A stretch of 34,578 nt of DNA. Origin: Prevotellaceae bacterium (GTDB taxonomy: Bacteria; Bacteroidota; Bacteroidia; Bacteroidales; Paludibacteraceae). Below, in pieces: positions 7,269 through 14,833 of this stretch. Positions within the stretch are counted from its first letter, which is position 1. Each line of letters starts with the position of its first letter. The position numbers and the translations under genes were made by a program. The notes below the pieces were generated by a model that worked only from the letters and a program-made list of their open reading frames with translations, was not told the DNA's origin and ran no database searches. The DNA lies in assembly GCA_031261165.1 (NCBI GenBank), contig JAISJU010000163.1, forward strand, positions 1-34,578, in the 5' to 3' direction.

Positions 7269-7826
7269 TTATCCCACTATCATTCCATTCTTCAATTTTT
7301 CCGCAACCTCTTTCCCCACAAGCAATTCCACCAACACCAGCCCAAACTCAATAGCCGTACCCGGTCCTTTGCTCGTAATGATTTTGCCGTCAATCACAAC
7401 GCGCTCATCAGTAGCGATTTCCGCACCGACAAGTTGTTTTTCGTAGCCCGGATAGCACACGGCGCGTTTGCCTTTCAGCAAGCCCAATCCACCGAGAACG
7501 AGCGGCGCGGCGCAGATGGCAGCGATGTATTTTCCCTGTTCGTGGTATTGCAGGATAAGTTTTTTCAAATCCTTGTTGGCATTCAAATTGTCCGTGCCGG
7601 GTTGTCCGCCGGGCAGAATGAGAATGTCGCCATCGGAAAAGTCGGCATCTTCAAAATTATTGTCGCCAAAAACAGAAATGCCGTGTGCGCCTTCCACCCA
7701 ATATTCGTCATCTTCTTCGGGTATGGCAATGACTTCTACTTCCACGTCTGCACGGCGCAGTACGTCAATTACGCTTACCGCCTCGATTTCTTCAAAGCCG
7801 GTAGCAAGAAAAATGTATGCTTTCAT
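7269..7826 (-). CDS. DJ-1/PfpI family protein (YajL-like)
   Basis: A 185-residue protein of the DJ-1/ThiJ/PfpI superfamily. The nucleophile elbow AAICAAP (Cys about 104) and an N-terminal Glu in GFEEIEA (about 10-16) match the DJ-1/YajL type, which has been linked to oxidative-stress protection and glyoxal-damage repair; the exact activity is debated. The C-terminus SKGPGTAIEFGLVLVELL is characteristic. Length is normal. It lies downstream of the TonB-like gene on the same strand, separated by an AT-rich inverted repeat that may reduce read-through. The family is firm; the substrate is unknown. Confidence 0.93.
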   Translation of the reverse strand: MKAYIFLATGFEEIEAVSVIDVLRRADVEVEVIAIPEEDDEYWVEGAHGISVFGDNNFEDADFSDGDILILPGGQPGTDNLNANKDLKKLILQYHEQGKYIAAICAAPLVLGGLGLLKGKRAVCYPGYEKQLVGAEIATDERVVIDGKIITSKGPGTAIEFGLVLVELLVGKEVAEKLKNGMIVG

Positions 7827-7843
7827 AATAATAAATGAGTGAT

Positions 7844-7907
7844 TGAATAAATGAATAATTGAATGCCCAATGAACGATTGTGCATTTATTCAATTATTCA
7901 TTTATTC
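7844..7907. repeat. AT-rich inverted repeat between DJ-1 and TonB-like genes
   Basis: GAATAAATGAATAATTGAAT is followed by its reverse complement at about 7888-7907. Related words (ATTCATTTATTC) recur at about 9293-9320 between exbB and exbD. It may form a weak terminator or be a dispersed low-complexity repeat. Confidence 0.6.
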
Positions 7908-7918
7908 GGTTATTTGAT

Positions 7919-8806
7919 TTAGTTTAATACAAAGTTATAAGTAATCGTACCCATTTCCACCTTATCGCCTTTGGTAAATTTGGCGGCGCGTGCCGCTTTC
8001 AACACGGCGTTGCGGGTGGCTTGTTCGGTAATGGTGGTGCCTCTGCCGATGGTTGCCTCTGTTACTTTGCCGTCTTCGTCAACCGTAATATCCACCACGA
8101 TAATACCTTCTACCACCGCGTTGTCTGCGGGCTTGGGCAAAGCCTCCGTTTTTCGGTTGCCGAGTTTAAAGGAAGTGCCGGCACCTCTGCCTGCGCCTGT
8201 GCCGCTACCCGTTCCGCTGCCGTTGCCGCCGCCCGAGCCGCTACCTGTGCCTGCACCTGTGCCGCTACCGGTACCCGTGCCGCTGCCTGTACCTGTTCCG
8301 CCACCTGTACCACCACCGCTACCGCTGTTGGCAAACGAGCCTTGTGTGCGCGAGCGTATCTCGGCAATGCGGCGGGCGGTTTCTTCTTCTTTGCGCCGCT
8401 GCTCGGCAAGACGCGCATCTTCGGCACGCTGCCGTTCCTGTTCCTCGCGGCGGCGTTGCTCGGCGGCAGCGCGTTCTATGGCTACGGATTCGTCAAATTG
8501 TTGTGTAGCATATTGCTGTACGGGCGTGGGCGTTGGGGCTGCGGGTTTTGGGGCGGGTGCTACGGGCGTTTCCAATGCCTTTATAGGCTCGGGGCGATAA
8601 AAATTCTCACCGCTGTTGCCGCCTCCGCCACCACCGCCACCGGCAAATGATTGCTCTATTTCGGCAAGGCTCAAATCACCGTAACCTTCCGACTCTTCCG
8701 TGTATGAAAATGTTACAAGAAAAAGCAAGAGCAAAATGAGTATTCCGCAAGTAATGCTGCCGATGCCGCCGTATATTTCCGATTTTTCTAACTTCTTCAC
8801 AATCAA
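7919..8806 (-). CDS. TonB/TolA-like energy-transducing protein with Gly-rich linker
   Basis: A 295-residue envelope protein. An N-terminal membrane helix (about 15-33) is followed by a proline/alanine stretch and a highly charged coiled segment (EQRRREEQERQRAEDARLAE, about 117-136). Next comes a long Gly/Ser/Thr linker (about 160-205), and then a TonB C-terminal domain (IIVVDITVDEDGKVTEATIG...AARAAKFT, about 233-275). The order helix-linker-TonB fold and its place after exbB and exbD indicate the third part of a proton-driven transducer reaching the outer membrane. In Bacteroidota this set serves as a TolA-like or TonB system; which one cannot be decided. The linker's repetitive GC-rich DNA (8200-8330) is prone to length change. 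Confidence 0.92.
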   Translation of the reverse strand: MIVKKLEKSEIYGGIGSITCGILILLLLFLVTFSYTEESEGYGDLSLAEIEQSFAGGGGGGGGNSGENFYRPEPIKALETPVAPAPKPAAPTPTPVQQYATQQFDESVAIERAAAEQRRREEQERQRAEDARLAEQRRKEEETARRIAEIRSRTQGSFANSGSGGGTGGGTGTGSGTGTGSGTGAGTGSGSGGGNGSGTGSGTGAGRGAGTSFKLGNRKTEALPKPADNAVVEGIIVVDITVDEDGKVTEATIGRGTTITEQATRNAVLKAARAAKFTKGDKVEMGTITYNFVLN

Positions 8807-8814
8807 GCAGTTTT

Positions 8815-9243
8815 TTATTTGTTTTCCGAATAAGGTCGGGTGGCAAGCACTAATTTGAATTCATTGCGGTTGGCAATGTCCAACACACGGACTACCTCGC
8901 TGTAAGGCAAGGTTTCGTCTGCATAGAGGGCTACATACATATCGTTTTCGGTGTCGATTTGCTGCAAAAACGGCTCAACCTCGTCAAGCGTTACCGGAAT
9001 TTCCGCATCTCTGTCCTTTGCAATAAAGATGTTGTTGCTCTTGTCAATAACGATGCGCACGATTGACTTTTCTTTGCTTTCTGTGTTGGCACTTTGCGGC
9101 AGGGCTACCTTTATTTTATTGGTAATATCGGTATGCACCACCGTGAGGGCTATCATAAAAAACAGCAGAATTTGAAACATTATGTCGGTCATCGCCGCCA
9201 AACTAAATTCTGTACTGACTTTTGTTTTTCTTTTTAATGCCAT
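8815..9243 (-). CDS. ExbD/TolR family proton-channel subunit
   Basis: A 142-residue ExbD/TolR protein with one membrane helix (about 17-38). The sequence MTDIMFQILLFFMIAL contains the membrane Asp essential for proton flow in this family. A periplasmic domain follows. It works with the ExbB/TolQ-like protein upstream and the TonB-like protein 8 bases downstream in one operon on the minus strand. The start at 9243 gives the usual polar N-terminus MALKRKTKVSTEFS. A cytoplasmic face with Lys/Arg residues agrees with the positive-inside rule. Confidence 0.94.
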   Translation of the reverse strand: MALKRKTKVSTEFSLAAMTDIMFQILLFFMIALTVVHTDITNKIKVALPQSANTESKEKSIVRIVIDKSNNIFIAKDRDAEIPVTLDEVEPFLQQIDTENDMYVALYADETLPYSEVVRVLDIANRNEFKLVLATRPYSENK

Positions 9244-9320
9244 AATTTCAATGAAGAATTAAGAATGGAGAATAAAGAATTTCCCAAATTCGGTTATTCA
9301 TTTATTCAATCATTCGATTA

Positions 9321-10025
9321 TTATTTTGCAGGCTCATTTAAAATATCGAGAAATTCCATCGTGTTCATTTCCATTTCGGTCATTACGCGGCTGACGCGGG
9401 TAACCAGATAGTTGTAGGCAAAATAAGCAACAATACCCACAAAAATACCGCTCGCGGTCAAAATCAATGCCTCGTAGATACCCGAAGAAAGCGTAGTAAT
9501 GCTCAATTCGTCTCCGGCGTTTTCCATACCCATAAAAGCGTTAATCATACCGGTAACCGTTCCGAGCAGCCCAATCATCGGACCGCCGCCCGCTGCTGAT
9601 GCCAGAATGGGTAAGCCTTTTTCGAGTTTCGCCACTTCGATGTTGCCCACGTTTTCGATAGCCAGCGATACGTCTTCGAGCGGGCGACCGAGCCGCGTAA
9701 TGCCTTTTTCAATCATTCGCGCGGGGGGCGTGTTGGTTTGTCGGCAGAGGTTGAGTGCCGAGTCAATTTTCCCATCGTGTATGTAGTCCTTGATACGATT
9801 CATAAACGTAGGGTCTTGTTTCGATGCCGCTTTGATGGCAAGCAGGCGTTCGATGATGAGATAAACCGTAATGAGCAGCAACAGGAACAGCACAATAATC
9901 AGTGTTGTTCTGATGACACCGCCGTTTTGGAAAAGAATATCCCAAAGACTTTTTTGTGTTTGTGTAGGAGGTACTACATTGGCAAGGCTATCCTGCACTT
10001 GCAAAATTACATTCAGTAAATTCAT
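9321..10025 (-). CDS. ExbB/TolQ family proton-channel subunit
   Basis: A 234-residue MotA/TolQ/ExbB protein, first gene of the three-gene transducer operon. Three membrane helices lie near 38-60, 138-160 and 181-205. The signature GLPILASAAGGGPMIGLLGTVTGMI (about 137-161) is the conserved pore-helix region. The long cytoplasmic stretch between helices 1 and 2 is typical. It pairs with ExbD (8815-9243) to form the proton channel. The 77-base gap between the two genes holds ATTCATTTATTC-like low-complexity repeat. A -7-like box TATTTTTG on the minus strand at 10068-10075 lies 43 bases upstream of the start. Confidence 0.95.
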   Translation of the reverse strand: MNLLNVILQVQDSLANVVPPTQTQKSLWDILFQNGGVIRTTLIIVLFLLLLITVYLIIERLLAIKAASKQDPTFMNRIKDYIHDGKIDSALNLCRQTNTPPARMIEKGITRLGRPLEDVSLAIENVGNIEVAKLEKGLPILASAAGGGPMIGLLGTVTGMINAFMGMENAGDELSITTLSSGIYEALILTASGIFVGIVAYFAYNYLVTRVSRVMTEMEMNTMEFLDILNEPAK

Positions 10026-10067
10026 TTTTTTAGATATTTAGATGTTACATATTAGAGTTTCAGAGCG

Positions 10068-10075
10068 CAAAAATA
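10068..10075 (-). promoter_or_regulatory. -7 box upstream of exbB-like gene
   Basis: TATTTTTG on the minus strand fits TAnnTTTG and would give a leader of about 37 bases before the start at 10025. No clear -33 TTTG is found at 19-20 bases, so only the -7 element is supported. Confidence 0.45.
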
Positions 10076-10104
10076 AGAAATAAAAATTATTTATGCAGAT
10101 TTTT

Positions 10105-10134
10105 CTTGTATTTAATGAAAAATAAATATCTTTG
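10105..10134 (+). promoter_or_regulatory. Promoter of the MNT/HEPN pair of cassette B
   Basis: CTTG (10105-10108) and TATCTTTG (10127-10134) are 18 bases apart, close to the Bacteroidota consensus. Transcription would start near 10140, about 34 bases before the MNT start. Confidence 0.6.
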
Positions 10135-10173
10135 CAGTTGGAATTATAACGTAATTTTTGAGGTTTTGGTATA

Positions 10174-10488
10174 ATGAATCAGCAAATTTTTGATGAAATC
10201 CGCACTTTGAAACGGCAAATCTTGCCGAATGAAAAAGTGATTTTGTTTGGCTCGCAGGCACGCGGCGATGCCCGACCGGACTCGGATTGGGATTTGTTGG
10301 TGTTGCTGGATAAAAAAACAGATATTACTCAGGAAGAGGACACTGAAATTGGTTATCCATTCACAAAATTAGGTTGGCAATATGGCATATACATAAGCGT
10401 TTTATTATATACCATTAATGAATGGAATAAAAGAAAAATATCGCCGTTTTATAAAAATGTAACGGAAGACGGTATCGAAATAAAATAA
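10174..10488 (+). CDS. Minimal nucleotidyltransferase (MNT), cassette B
   Basis: A 104-residue MNT protein with the motif GSQARGDARPDSDWDLLVLL (about residues 26-45), including the DxD metal ligands. It differs strongly from the MntA-like protein at 6074 and belongs to another subgroup. The HEPN gene follows after 7 bases on the same strand, so the two form a typical MNT/HEPN toxin-antitoxin pair. In such pairs the MNT usually counters the HEPN partner. A good promoter lies 40 bases upstream. The pair is directly followed by structured RNA B. Confidence 0.9.
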   Translation: MNQQIFDEIRTLKRQILPNEKVILFGSQARGDARPDSDWDLLVLLDKKTDITQEEDTEIGYPFTKLGWQYGIYISVLLYTINEWNKRKISPFYKNVTEDGIEIK

Positions 10489-10495
10489 AAATGTT

Positions 10496-10897
10496 ATGGG
10501 CTTAACAAGTGAAGAAAGGACGGCTATTGTTCGCGTAAGATTGGGAAATGCGAAAAAAACATTTGCCGAAGTATCTATTTTGATGAACAATGCTTTGTGG
10601 CGAACTGCTGCAAACCGCTTGTATTATGCCTGTTTTTATGCTGCAAGTGCTTTGTTGATAAATGACGGACATCAGGCACATACACATAATGGTGTTATCA
10701 GTTTATTGGGAATGCACTATATTTCAAAAAAGATAATTAACGAAGATTTGGGCGACATTTATCGAAAATTATTTAATCTTCGTCAAAAAGGAGATTATGA
10801 TGATTGGACTGTTGTAAAAGAGTCTGATTTATTGACGCTTATAGAGCCTGCCGAACAGTTTATTAAAACAATAGAAGAATTAATCACAAATAAATAA
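10496..10897 (+). CDS. HEPN domain protein paired with MNT, cassette B
   Basis: A 133-residue HEPN protein of the PF05168-like type: RTAANRLYYACFYAASALLI (about residues 37-56) is its core, with the usual NRxYYAxFxAA pattern. It is not a DUF86/HepT protein, so cassette B carries a different HEPN class from cassette A. It starts 7 bases after the MNT gene with which it should form a complex. Some HEPN proteins are ribonucleases. The RX4HXY motif of HepT is not seen, so activity is uncertain. Its stop codon is only 4 bases before the conserved TTTGCCTATGAAA motif of RNA B. Confidence 0.88.
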   Translation: MGLTSEERTAIVRVRLGNAKKTFAEVSILMNNALWRTAANRLYYACFYAASALLINDGHQAHTHNGVISLLGMHYISKKIINEDLGDIYRKLFNLRQKGDYDDWTVVKESDLLTLIEPAEQFIKTIEELITNK

Positions 10898-10901
10898 ATT
10901 A

Positions 10902-11118
10902 TTTGCCTATGAAATAAAACCGCGTAAATTAATACGCACATTTTAGTAAAAAAAGCGTTTTTTTTATTGTTCTTGGTCTTCTAAGTTCCACATTTTAGAC
11001 GATTATATACATTCAAGAATAAGTTTAGAAAAACGTCGCTTATGCGGCGTGGTTTTGACTTATGAATGTATAGGTCGTGGAACACCTTGAAGACAAAAGG
11101 TTAATTCCGCGCTTTTTT
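10902..11118 (+). ncRNA. Structured RNA element, copy B
   Basis: It begins with TTTGCCTATGAAA (10902-10914) and the hairpin GCGTA..TACGC (10922-10937). The long hairpin 10976-11094 has the stems GTCTTC/GAAGAC, GTTCCAC/GTGGAAC, ATACATTC/GAATGTAT, ATAAGT/ACTTAT and an apical CGTCGC-TTAT-GCGGCG. It ends with AAAAGGTTAATTCCGCGC and six T. The segment AAAAGGTTARTYCC is shared with copy D. Stem sequences differ from the other copies while helix order is kept, which argues for selection on structure. No promoter of its own is evident; it may be read from the MNT/HEPN promoter. Confidence 0.75.
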
Positions 11119-11136
11119 ATGTCCATTTTTTTAAAA

Positions 11137-11298
11137 TCAGACGACGGTAAAACCGCCACAAAATATGAAACAGAATTGCGACTGTTCCCAAAAAATGCAG
11201 AGTGAAATTGCAAAAACACTCAAATCATATTGCAACGAAAGCAGAAATTCGTAAAAAACGGGCAGTTTATTTCCTACGAAAAGCCATAAGAGTAGAAG
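11137..11298 (+). ncRNA. Second conserved RNA domain (pseudoknot type), copy B
   Basis: About 160 nt, highly similar to 16771-16931 (minus) and 33138-33293. Helices: CGGT/ACCG, AACAG/CTGTT, GAGTG/CACTC, ACGAA-AGCAGAAA-TTCGT (11235-11252) and a 3' CTAC/GTAG. The loop of the third helix carries TTGCAA (11208-11213), which can pair with TTGCAA at 11230-11235 as a pseudoknot. In copy E the pairs change together (see that entry). It ends 27 bases before the next start codon, so a role in the 5' leader is likely. Confidence 0.8.
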
Positions 11299-11325
11299 AA
11301 AAAATTTTAAATTATTTATTTTTAT

Positions 11326-11547
11326 ATGAAATCTCATCAGACAAATTCAAAAACATTTGAGGAATTGACTTATGCAGAGCAGGCAAAATCAATTTCAGCA
11401 CAAATTCTTTCATTAGAAAAAGCAATTATTGCTCACAAAAGACGAGCAGTAGAAGAAAACAGAAATGTTGCGGAAAAGCACTCGCAACTTATTGAGCAAG
11501 TACAAAGAATGGTTGAACGCTTAAATTCAGAAGAGGAGGTACTATGA
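11326..11547 (+). CDS. Small helical protein of cassette B
   Basis: I recognise no family. The 73-residue product has no signal peptide and is predicted to be almost wholly alpha-helical and charged, with heptad-like spacing (ISAQILSLEKAIIAHKRRAVEEN and LIEQVQRMVERLNSEEE), so a coiled coil is likely. It is the first gene after RNA B and the second RNA domain. Its stop overlaps the next start (ATGA at 11544), so the two are translationally coupled and their products may interact. The AT-rich composition matches the cassette, not the core genes. The coding frame is credible because of the coupling, although the protein is small. Confidence 0.7.
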   Translation: MKSHQTNSKTFEELTYAEQAKSISAQILSLEKAIIAHKRRAVEENRNVAEKHSQLIEQVQRMVERLNSEEEVL

Positions 11548-12212
11548 GTAACAGTAAAACCGTAGAATGTCCTTATTGCAGGCAACCGATTCACGAATAT
11601 GCTGTAAAATGTCATTGGTGCAATTCCGATACAAGTGCAATGGCAGAACAGAACCGCAAAAACAATAAAGGAGGATGGTTGTATTTCATTATTATTCTTG
11701 TTATAGTCGGCGGTATTAAAAGTTGTTTTGGTTGCGATGATGAAAAAACTTCGGAAACTAATGTTCGTACAGAACAAACAACGAATAATACAACTACAGA
11801 AGAAACACCAGAGCCAACTGCAGAATATACAAAAGAAGAAGAAACGCCAACCTTACAAGAAACACACATTGAAATCAGCAATAGCGGTTATACAGAAGAT
11901 AGTAAAGAAATAGAACAATCGGAACAAAATATGACACAAGAAGAAATTGTTTTACAAGAATTTGAGTTGCAGGCAACTGCGTTAGAAAAAATAAAATTCA
12001 ACAAAAAAGCAGCGGAAACATATATACAACAAATTGCTATTTATAAAGGAGAGCCGTACTATTCAAAAATCATTGATTTTGTGGTTAAAACTAACAAAAG
12101 TTTAAGTAAAGAATGGGCAAAAAACGGCGAGTATTTTGAAAACAAGATAGAATTTTACGAATCATATATATCTGATTATAAGCAGATATTGAAAGATAAA
12201 ACTGAAAGATAA
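11544..12212 (+). CDS. Zinc-ribbon membrane protein of cassette B
   Basis: A 222-residue protein of unknown function. The N-terminus has a zinc ribbon with two Cys pairs (CPYCRQPI..CHWCNSD, about residues 9-28). One membrane helix (GWLYFIIILVIVGGI, about 44-58) and a Cys pair just after it (SCFGC) follow. Next is a Thr/Glu-rich linker, and then a helical C-terminal domain from about 130. No signal peptide precedes the ribbon, so the ribbon is probably cytoplasmic and the larger part outside. A strong Shine-Dalgarno stretch GAGGAGG lies before the start, inside the upstream gene. A perfect terminator follows at 12236. Confidence 0.8.
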   Translation: MSNSKTVECPYCRQPIHEYAVKCHWCNSDTSAMAEQNRKNNKGGWLYFIIILVIVGGIKSCFGCDDEKTSETNVRTEQTTNNTTTEETPEPTAEYTKEEETPTLQETHIEISNSGYTEDSKEIEQSEQNMTQEEIVLQEFELQATALEKIKFNKKAAETYIQQIAIYKGEPYYSKIIDFVVKTNKSLSKEWAKNGEYFENKIEFYESYISDYKQILKDKTER

Positions 12213-12235
12213 TCACTTTTTTGTAAATTTTAGTC

Positions 12236-12266
12236 AAAGCGGATTTTTAATAATCCGCTTTTTTTA
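12236..12266. terminator. Cassette B terminator (AAAGCGGATT type)
   Basis: A 10-bp stem AAAGCGGATT (12236-12245) / AATCCGCTTT (12252-12261) is followed by a T-run. It ends cassette B, and its T-run contains the stop codon of pdxJ on the other strand. The stem equals those at 4197 and 33965. Confidence 0.9.
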
Positions 12267-12977
12267 TTTCAACTCTTCCTTATACAAATGTATCGTTTTT
12301 TCCAATCCAAAATAAAGCGCATCAGAAATCAGCGCGTGTCCGATAGAAACTTCGGCAAGATACGGCACATTTTCGTGAAAATATTTCAAGTTTTCGAGGC
12401 TCAAATCGTGTCCGGCGTTGATTTGCAAGCCGACCTCATTTGCTGCCCGCGCGGCTGCTGCAAAAGGCGCGACTGCCAACGCTTTATCTTTCGGAAAATC
12501 GGTAGCGTAAGGCTCTGTGTAAAGTTCTATTCTGTCTGTGCCGGTTTTGGCAGCATTTTTTATGTTTTCAATATCGGTATCCACAAAAATTGACACGCGA
12601 ATGCCCGCTTTTTGAAACTCGGCAACCACTTCTCGCAAGAAATCGGCGTTTCGTACCGTGTCCCAACCGGCGTTGGAAGTCAGTGCTTCGGGCGGGTCTG
12701 GCACAAGCGTTACCTGATGCGGCTTGACGGCAAGCACCAAATCAATGAACGAGCGCGAAGGATAACCCTCAATATTGAACTCGGTGGTGATGAGCGGGCG
12801 CAGGTCGTACACATCGCGGTAGCGGATATGCCGCTCGTCGGGGCGCGGGTGTACCGTTATTCCGTCTGCGCCGAAACGCTCGCAATCCTGCGCTATTTGC
12901 TGGATATTCGGCACGTTGCCGCCGCGTGCGTTGCGTATGGTGGCAATTTTATTTATATTGACGCTTAATTTTGTCAT
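12264..12977 (-). CDS. pdxJ: Pyridoxine 5'-phosphate synthase
   Basis: Condenses 1-deoxyxylulose 5-phosphate with 3-amino-1-hydroxyacetone 1-phosphate to pyridoxine 5'-phosphate in vitamin B6 synthesis. The start at 12977 ([20 protein letters not shown]) gives a 237-residue protein of normal length. The open frame runs upstream through repeat DNA, and that extension was rejected. Conserved parts are [34 protein letters not shown] and the C-terminal [15 protein letters not shown] and [13 protein letters not shown]. It is divergent from the CBS-like/nadK pair, a neighbourhood common in Bacteroidales. Its 3' end shares the bidirectional terminator with cassette B. Confidence 0.96.
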   Translation of the reverse strand: MTKLSVNINKIATIRNARGGNVPNIQQIAQDCERFGADGITVHPRPDERHIRYRDVYDLRPLITTEFNIEGYPSRSFIDLVLAVKPHQVTLVPDPPEALTSNAGWDTVRNADFLREVVAEFQKAGIRVSIFVDTDIENIKNAAKTGTDRIELYTEPYATDFPKDKALAVAPFAAAARAANEVGLQINAGHDLSLENLKYFHENVPYLAEVSIGHALISDALYFGLEKTIHLYKEELK

Positions 12978-12987
12978 TTTTTTGTTG

Positions 12988-12995
12988 TATATTTG
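12988..12995 (+). promoter_or_regulatory. -7 box TATATTTG toward the nadK pair
   Basis: TATATTTG on the plus strand matches the -7 consensus in the gap between divergent pdxJ and the truncated CBS-family gene. No -33 box is found at the ideal distance. A transcript from it would carry the hairpin repeats at 13010-13100 in its leader. Confidence 0.4.
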
Positions 12996-13009
12996 CAGTT
13001 TGAAAATTA

Positions 13010-13100
13010 ACCTGTCATTCTGACGAAAGTCAGAATCCCCTTTTAACGGGGGAGGCGGGCGGTGCATTGAGCCTGTCGAAATGTCAAGCCCGCAATGACA
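13010..13100. repeat. Mosaic of three palindromic mini-repeats
   Basis: In order: ATTCTGAC-GAAA-GTCAGAAT, a CCCC..GGGG hairpin, a fragment GCATTGAGCCTGTCGAAATG, and the window-end repeat TCAAGCCCGCAATGACA (13084-13100). All are intergenic repeat modules without coding potential. They lie exactly where the missing N-terminal half of the next gene would be. Confidence 0.75.
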
Positions 13101-13146
13101 AAAACATTTGCAAAGATAAAACGAAAACCTGAAATAATCATTATAA

Positions 13147-13476
13147 ATGTTCACAAAAGAATTAAATTCCGAAGATATTCCCGTTTTTGAAGGCGGCGAG
13201 GTGGTGCTGAAAGTGGGCAGCCACGACTTTGTATTAAGCGAAATTGCCCGCATTATAGAAAGCGAAAACGCCCGCGTGATAAGTCTTTCTACGAACTTTC
13301 AGTCTGACGGCTCAGCACTCGTTACGCTGAAAATCAACACCGAAAACCTGAACACCATTCTGAAAAGTTTGGAACGCTACGGATACGATATTTTTTCGTA
13401 TGTGATGCACAATGCTGCCGAATATGACGATACGGACAGGCGATTTAGCGAGTTTTTGCGGTATTTGGAAGTGTAA
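13147..13476 (+). CDS. CBS-family protein reduced to its C-terminal ACT-like domain
   Basis: A 109-residue protein that resembles the C-terminal third of a roughly 220-residue CBS-domain protein commonly found next to nadK in Bacteroidota. The part seen here ([29 protein letters not shown] and [24 protein letters not shown], ending [12 protein letters not shown]) is the ACT-like domain. The two N-terminal CBS motifs are absent. An ATG at 13147 begins the fragment, and repeat DNA lies before it. It may be a functional shortened protein, as the frame is intact, or a decaying gene. It is followed by nadK after 74 bases on the same strand. Confidence 0.75.
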   Translation: MFTKELNSEDIPVFEGGEVVLKVGSHDFVLSEIARIIESENARVISLSTNFQSDGSALVTLKINTENLNTILKSLERYGYDIFSYVMHNAAEYDDTDRRFSEFLRYLEV

Positions 13477-13550
13477 AACAAGACATAAGAACAAAGATTT
13501 AAGACACAAGACTTTTTATCTTGGCTCTTAAATCTAAAAATCTAAAAAAT

Positions 13551-14435
13551 ATGAGAATAGCCGTTTTTGGAAATATTTACAAGAAAAAGGTGAGCCTTGA
13601 GCCTGTTCAGATGCTGTTTGAGGTACTGAAAGACAAGCAGGCGCACATCATTACCGACCACAGGTTTTTCGATTTTCTGAGAGAAGAAGTGCCTGACGCT
13701 GCTGAGATGATTAGTGAAATAATTGATGACGACAGCAACGATTTTTCGGCAGATATTGCTTTGAGCGTGGGTGGAGACGGCACTTTTTTGAGTACCGCGA
13801 TGCGCGTGGGTAACAAACAAATTCCCATTTTGGGAATTAATGCCGGTCGATTGGGCTTTTTGGCTGATGTGTCGTGCAACGAGATTGAAGATGCCATCAA
13901 CGAGATTTACAGCAACAATTATATCATCGAACAACGCTCGCTTATCCAACTGAAAACAGACAACCCCGATTTTTGCGACTATCCGCACGCATTGAACGAA
14001 ATTGCCATCTTGAAACAGGACAGTTCGTCAATGATTGCCATAGATGTGCGCATCAACGGCGAATATATGAACACCTATCAGGCTGACGGACTGTTAATTG
14101 CCACGCCAACCGGCTCAACGGCATACTCAATGAGCGTAGGCGGTCCGGTTGTCGCACCGCAGGCTAACAGTCTGATACTTTCGCCGGTGGCATCGCACAG
14201 CCTCAATGTGCGCCCATTAATTATCCCCGACACTTGGAGTGTGGAATTGTGTGTGCGCAGCCGCAGCAAAAATTTCCTCGTGTCGCTCGATGGTCGTTCC
14301 ACCGTTTTTGAACACGAGTATAAGATAGTGATTACCAAAAGCGATTTCAAAATCCGTGTCATCAAACGCCCGCAACATACGTTTTTCAATACGCTGAAAA
14401 ACAAACTGATGTGGGGGGCGGACAAGCGGAGTTAG
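13551..14435 (+). CDS. nadK: NAD kinase
   Basis: Phosphorylates NAD+ to NADP+ with ATP. The start at 13551 (MRIAVFGNIYKKK) is preferred to a TTG ten codons upstream, because the upstream part lies in the TCTAAAAA-type leader repeat. The 294-residue protein has the catalytic GGDGTFL motif (about residue 77), the substrate loop NAGRLGFLAD and the conserved TPTGSTAYSMSVGGP (about 185-199). It also has NEIAIL in the middle domain. Length is normal. It is downstream of the CBS-family fragment and may be co-transcribed with it. Confidence 0.97.
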   Translation: MRIAVFGNIYKKKVSLEPVQMLFEVLKDKQAHIITDHRFFDFLREEVPDAAEMISEIIDDDSNDFSADIALSVGGDGTFLSTAMRVGNKQIPILGINAGRLGFLADVSCNEIEDAINEIYSNNYIIEQRSLIQLKTDNPDFCDYPHALNEIAILKQDSSSMIAIDVRINGEYMNTYQADGLLIATPTGSTAYSMSVGGPVVAPQANSLILSPVASHSLNVRPLIIPDTWSVELCVRSRSKNFLVSLDGRSTVFEHEYKIVITKSDFKIRVIKRPQHTFFNTLKNKLMWGADKRS

Positions 14436-14465
14436 ATATTGATTTTGATATGTAAAAAAACAAAA

Positions 14466-14775
14466 ATGCCAACCAACAAAATACAAATTCGCAACAGCAC
14501 CGCCGATTTTCTTGTTTTTACGAGGCAAAACGGCGAAGACGGAATTGCTGTGCGCATAGAAGACGAAAATGTGTGGCTACGGGCAGAAGCAATGGCAACG
14601 CTTTTTCAAAAAGACCGCAGAACTATTCAAGAACATCTGAAAAATATTTTTTCTTCAGGGGAATTGGAAGAAATTTCAGTATGCCGGAATTTCCGGCATA
14701 CTGCCGGAGATGGAAAAACGCGCCTGCTGGAAAGATTATCAAAACCGATGTGTCAATCGCAAAAAAATATTTGTA
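14466..14775 (+). pseudogene. rhuM-family remnant with internal deletion and frameshift
   Basis: The frame from ATG 14466 gives the N-terminal part of a RhuM-family (virulence protein) sequence: IQIRNSTADFLVF, EDENVWLRAEAMATLFQKDR, HLKNIFSSGELEE and FRHTAGDGKT. It then breaks off. In another frame, bases 14727-14775 encode AGKIIKTDVSIAKKYL, which resembles the C-terminal end of the same family, before a stop. About two thirds of the usual length of over 300 residues is missing. The remnant lies between nadK and fmt with no mobile gene nearby. RhuM proteins often accompany defence islands; this copy cannot be functional as a whole. Confidence 0.8.
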
Positions 14776-14833
14776 GCAATTTGAATTGACAGAATGTTGA
14801 ATGAGGTAAATTTAGATAAGTAAAACAAAGGCA

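Noticed and set aside
7971-8650. Long Pro- and Ala-rich frames antisense to the TonB-like gene
   Set aside because: Arise from the repetitive Gly-linker DNA read on the other strand; no start signals or family features.
12978-13253. N-terminal extension of pdxJ
   Set aside because: It would translate the repeat mosaic and add 92 residues absent from the family; ATG 12977 fits.
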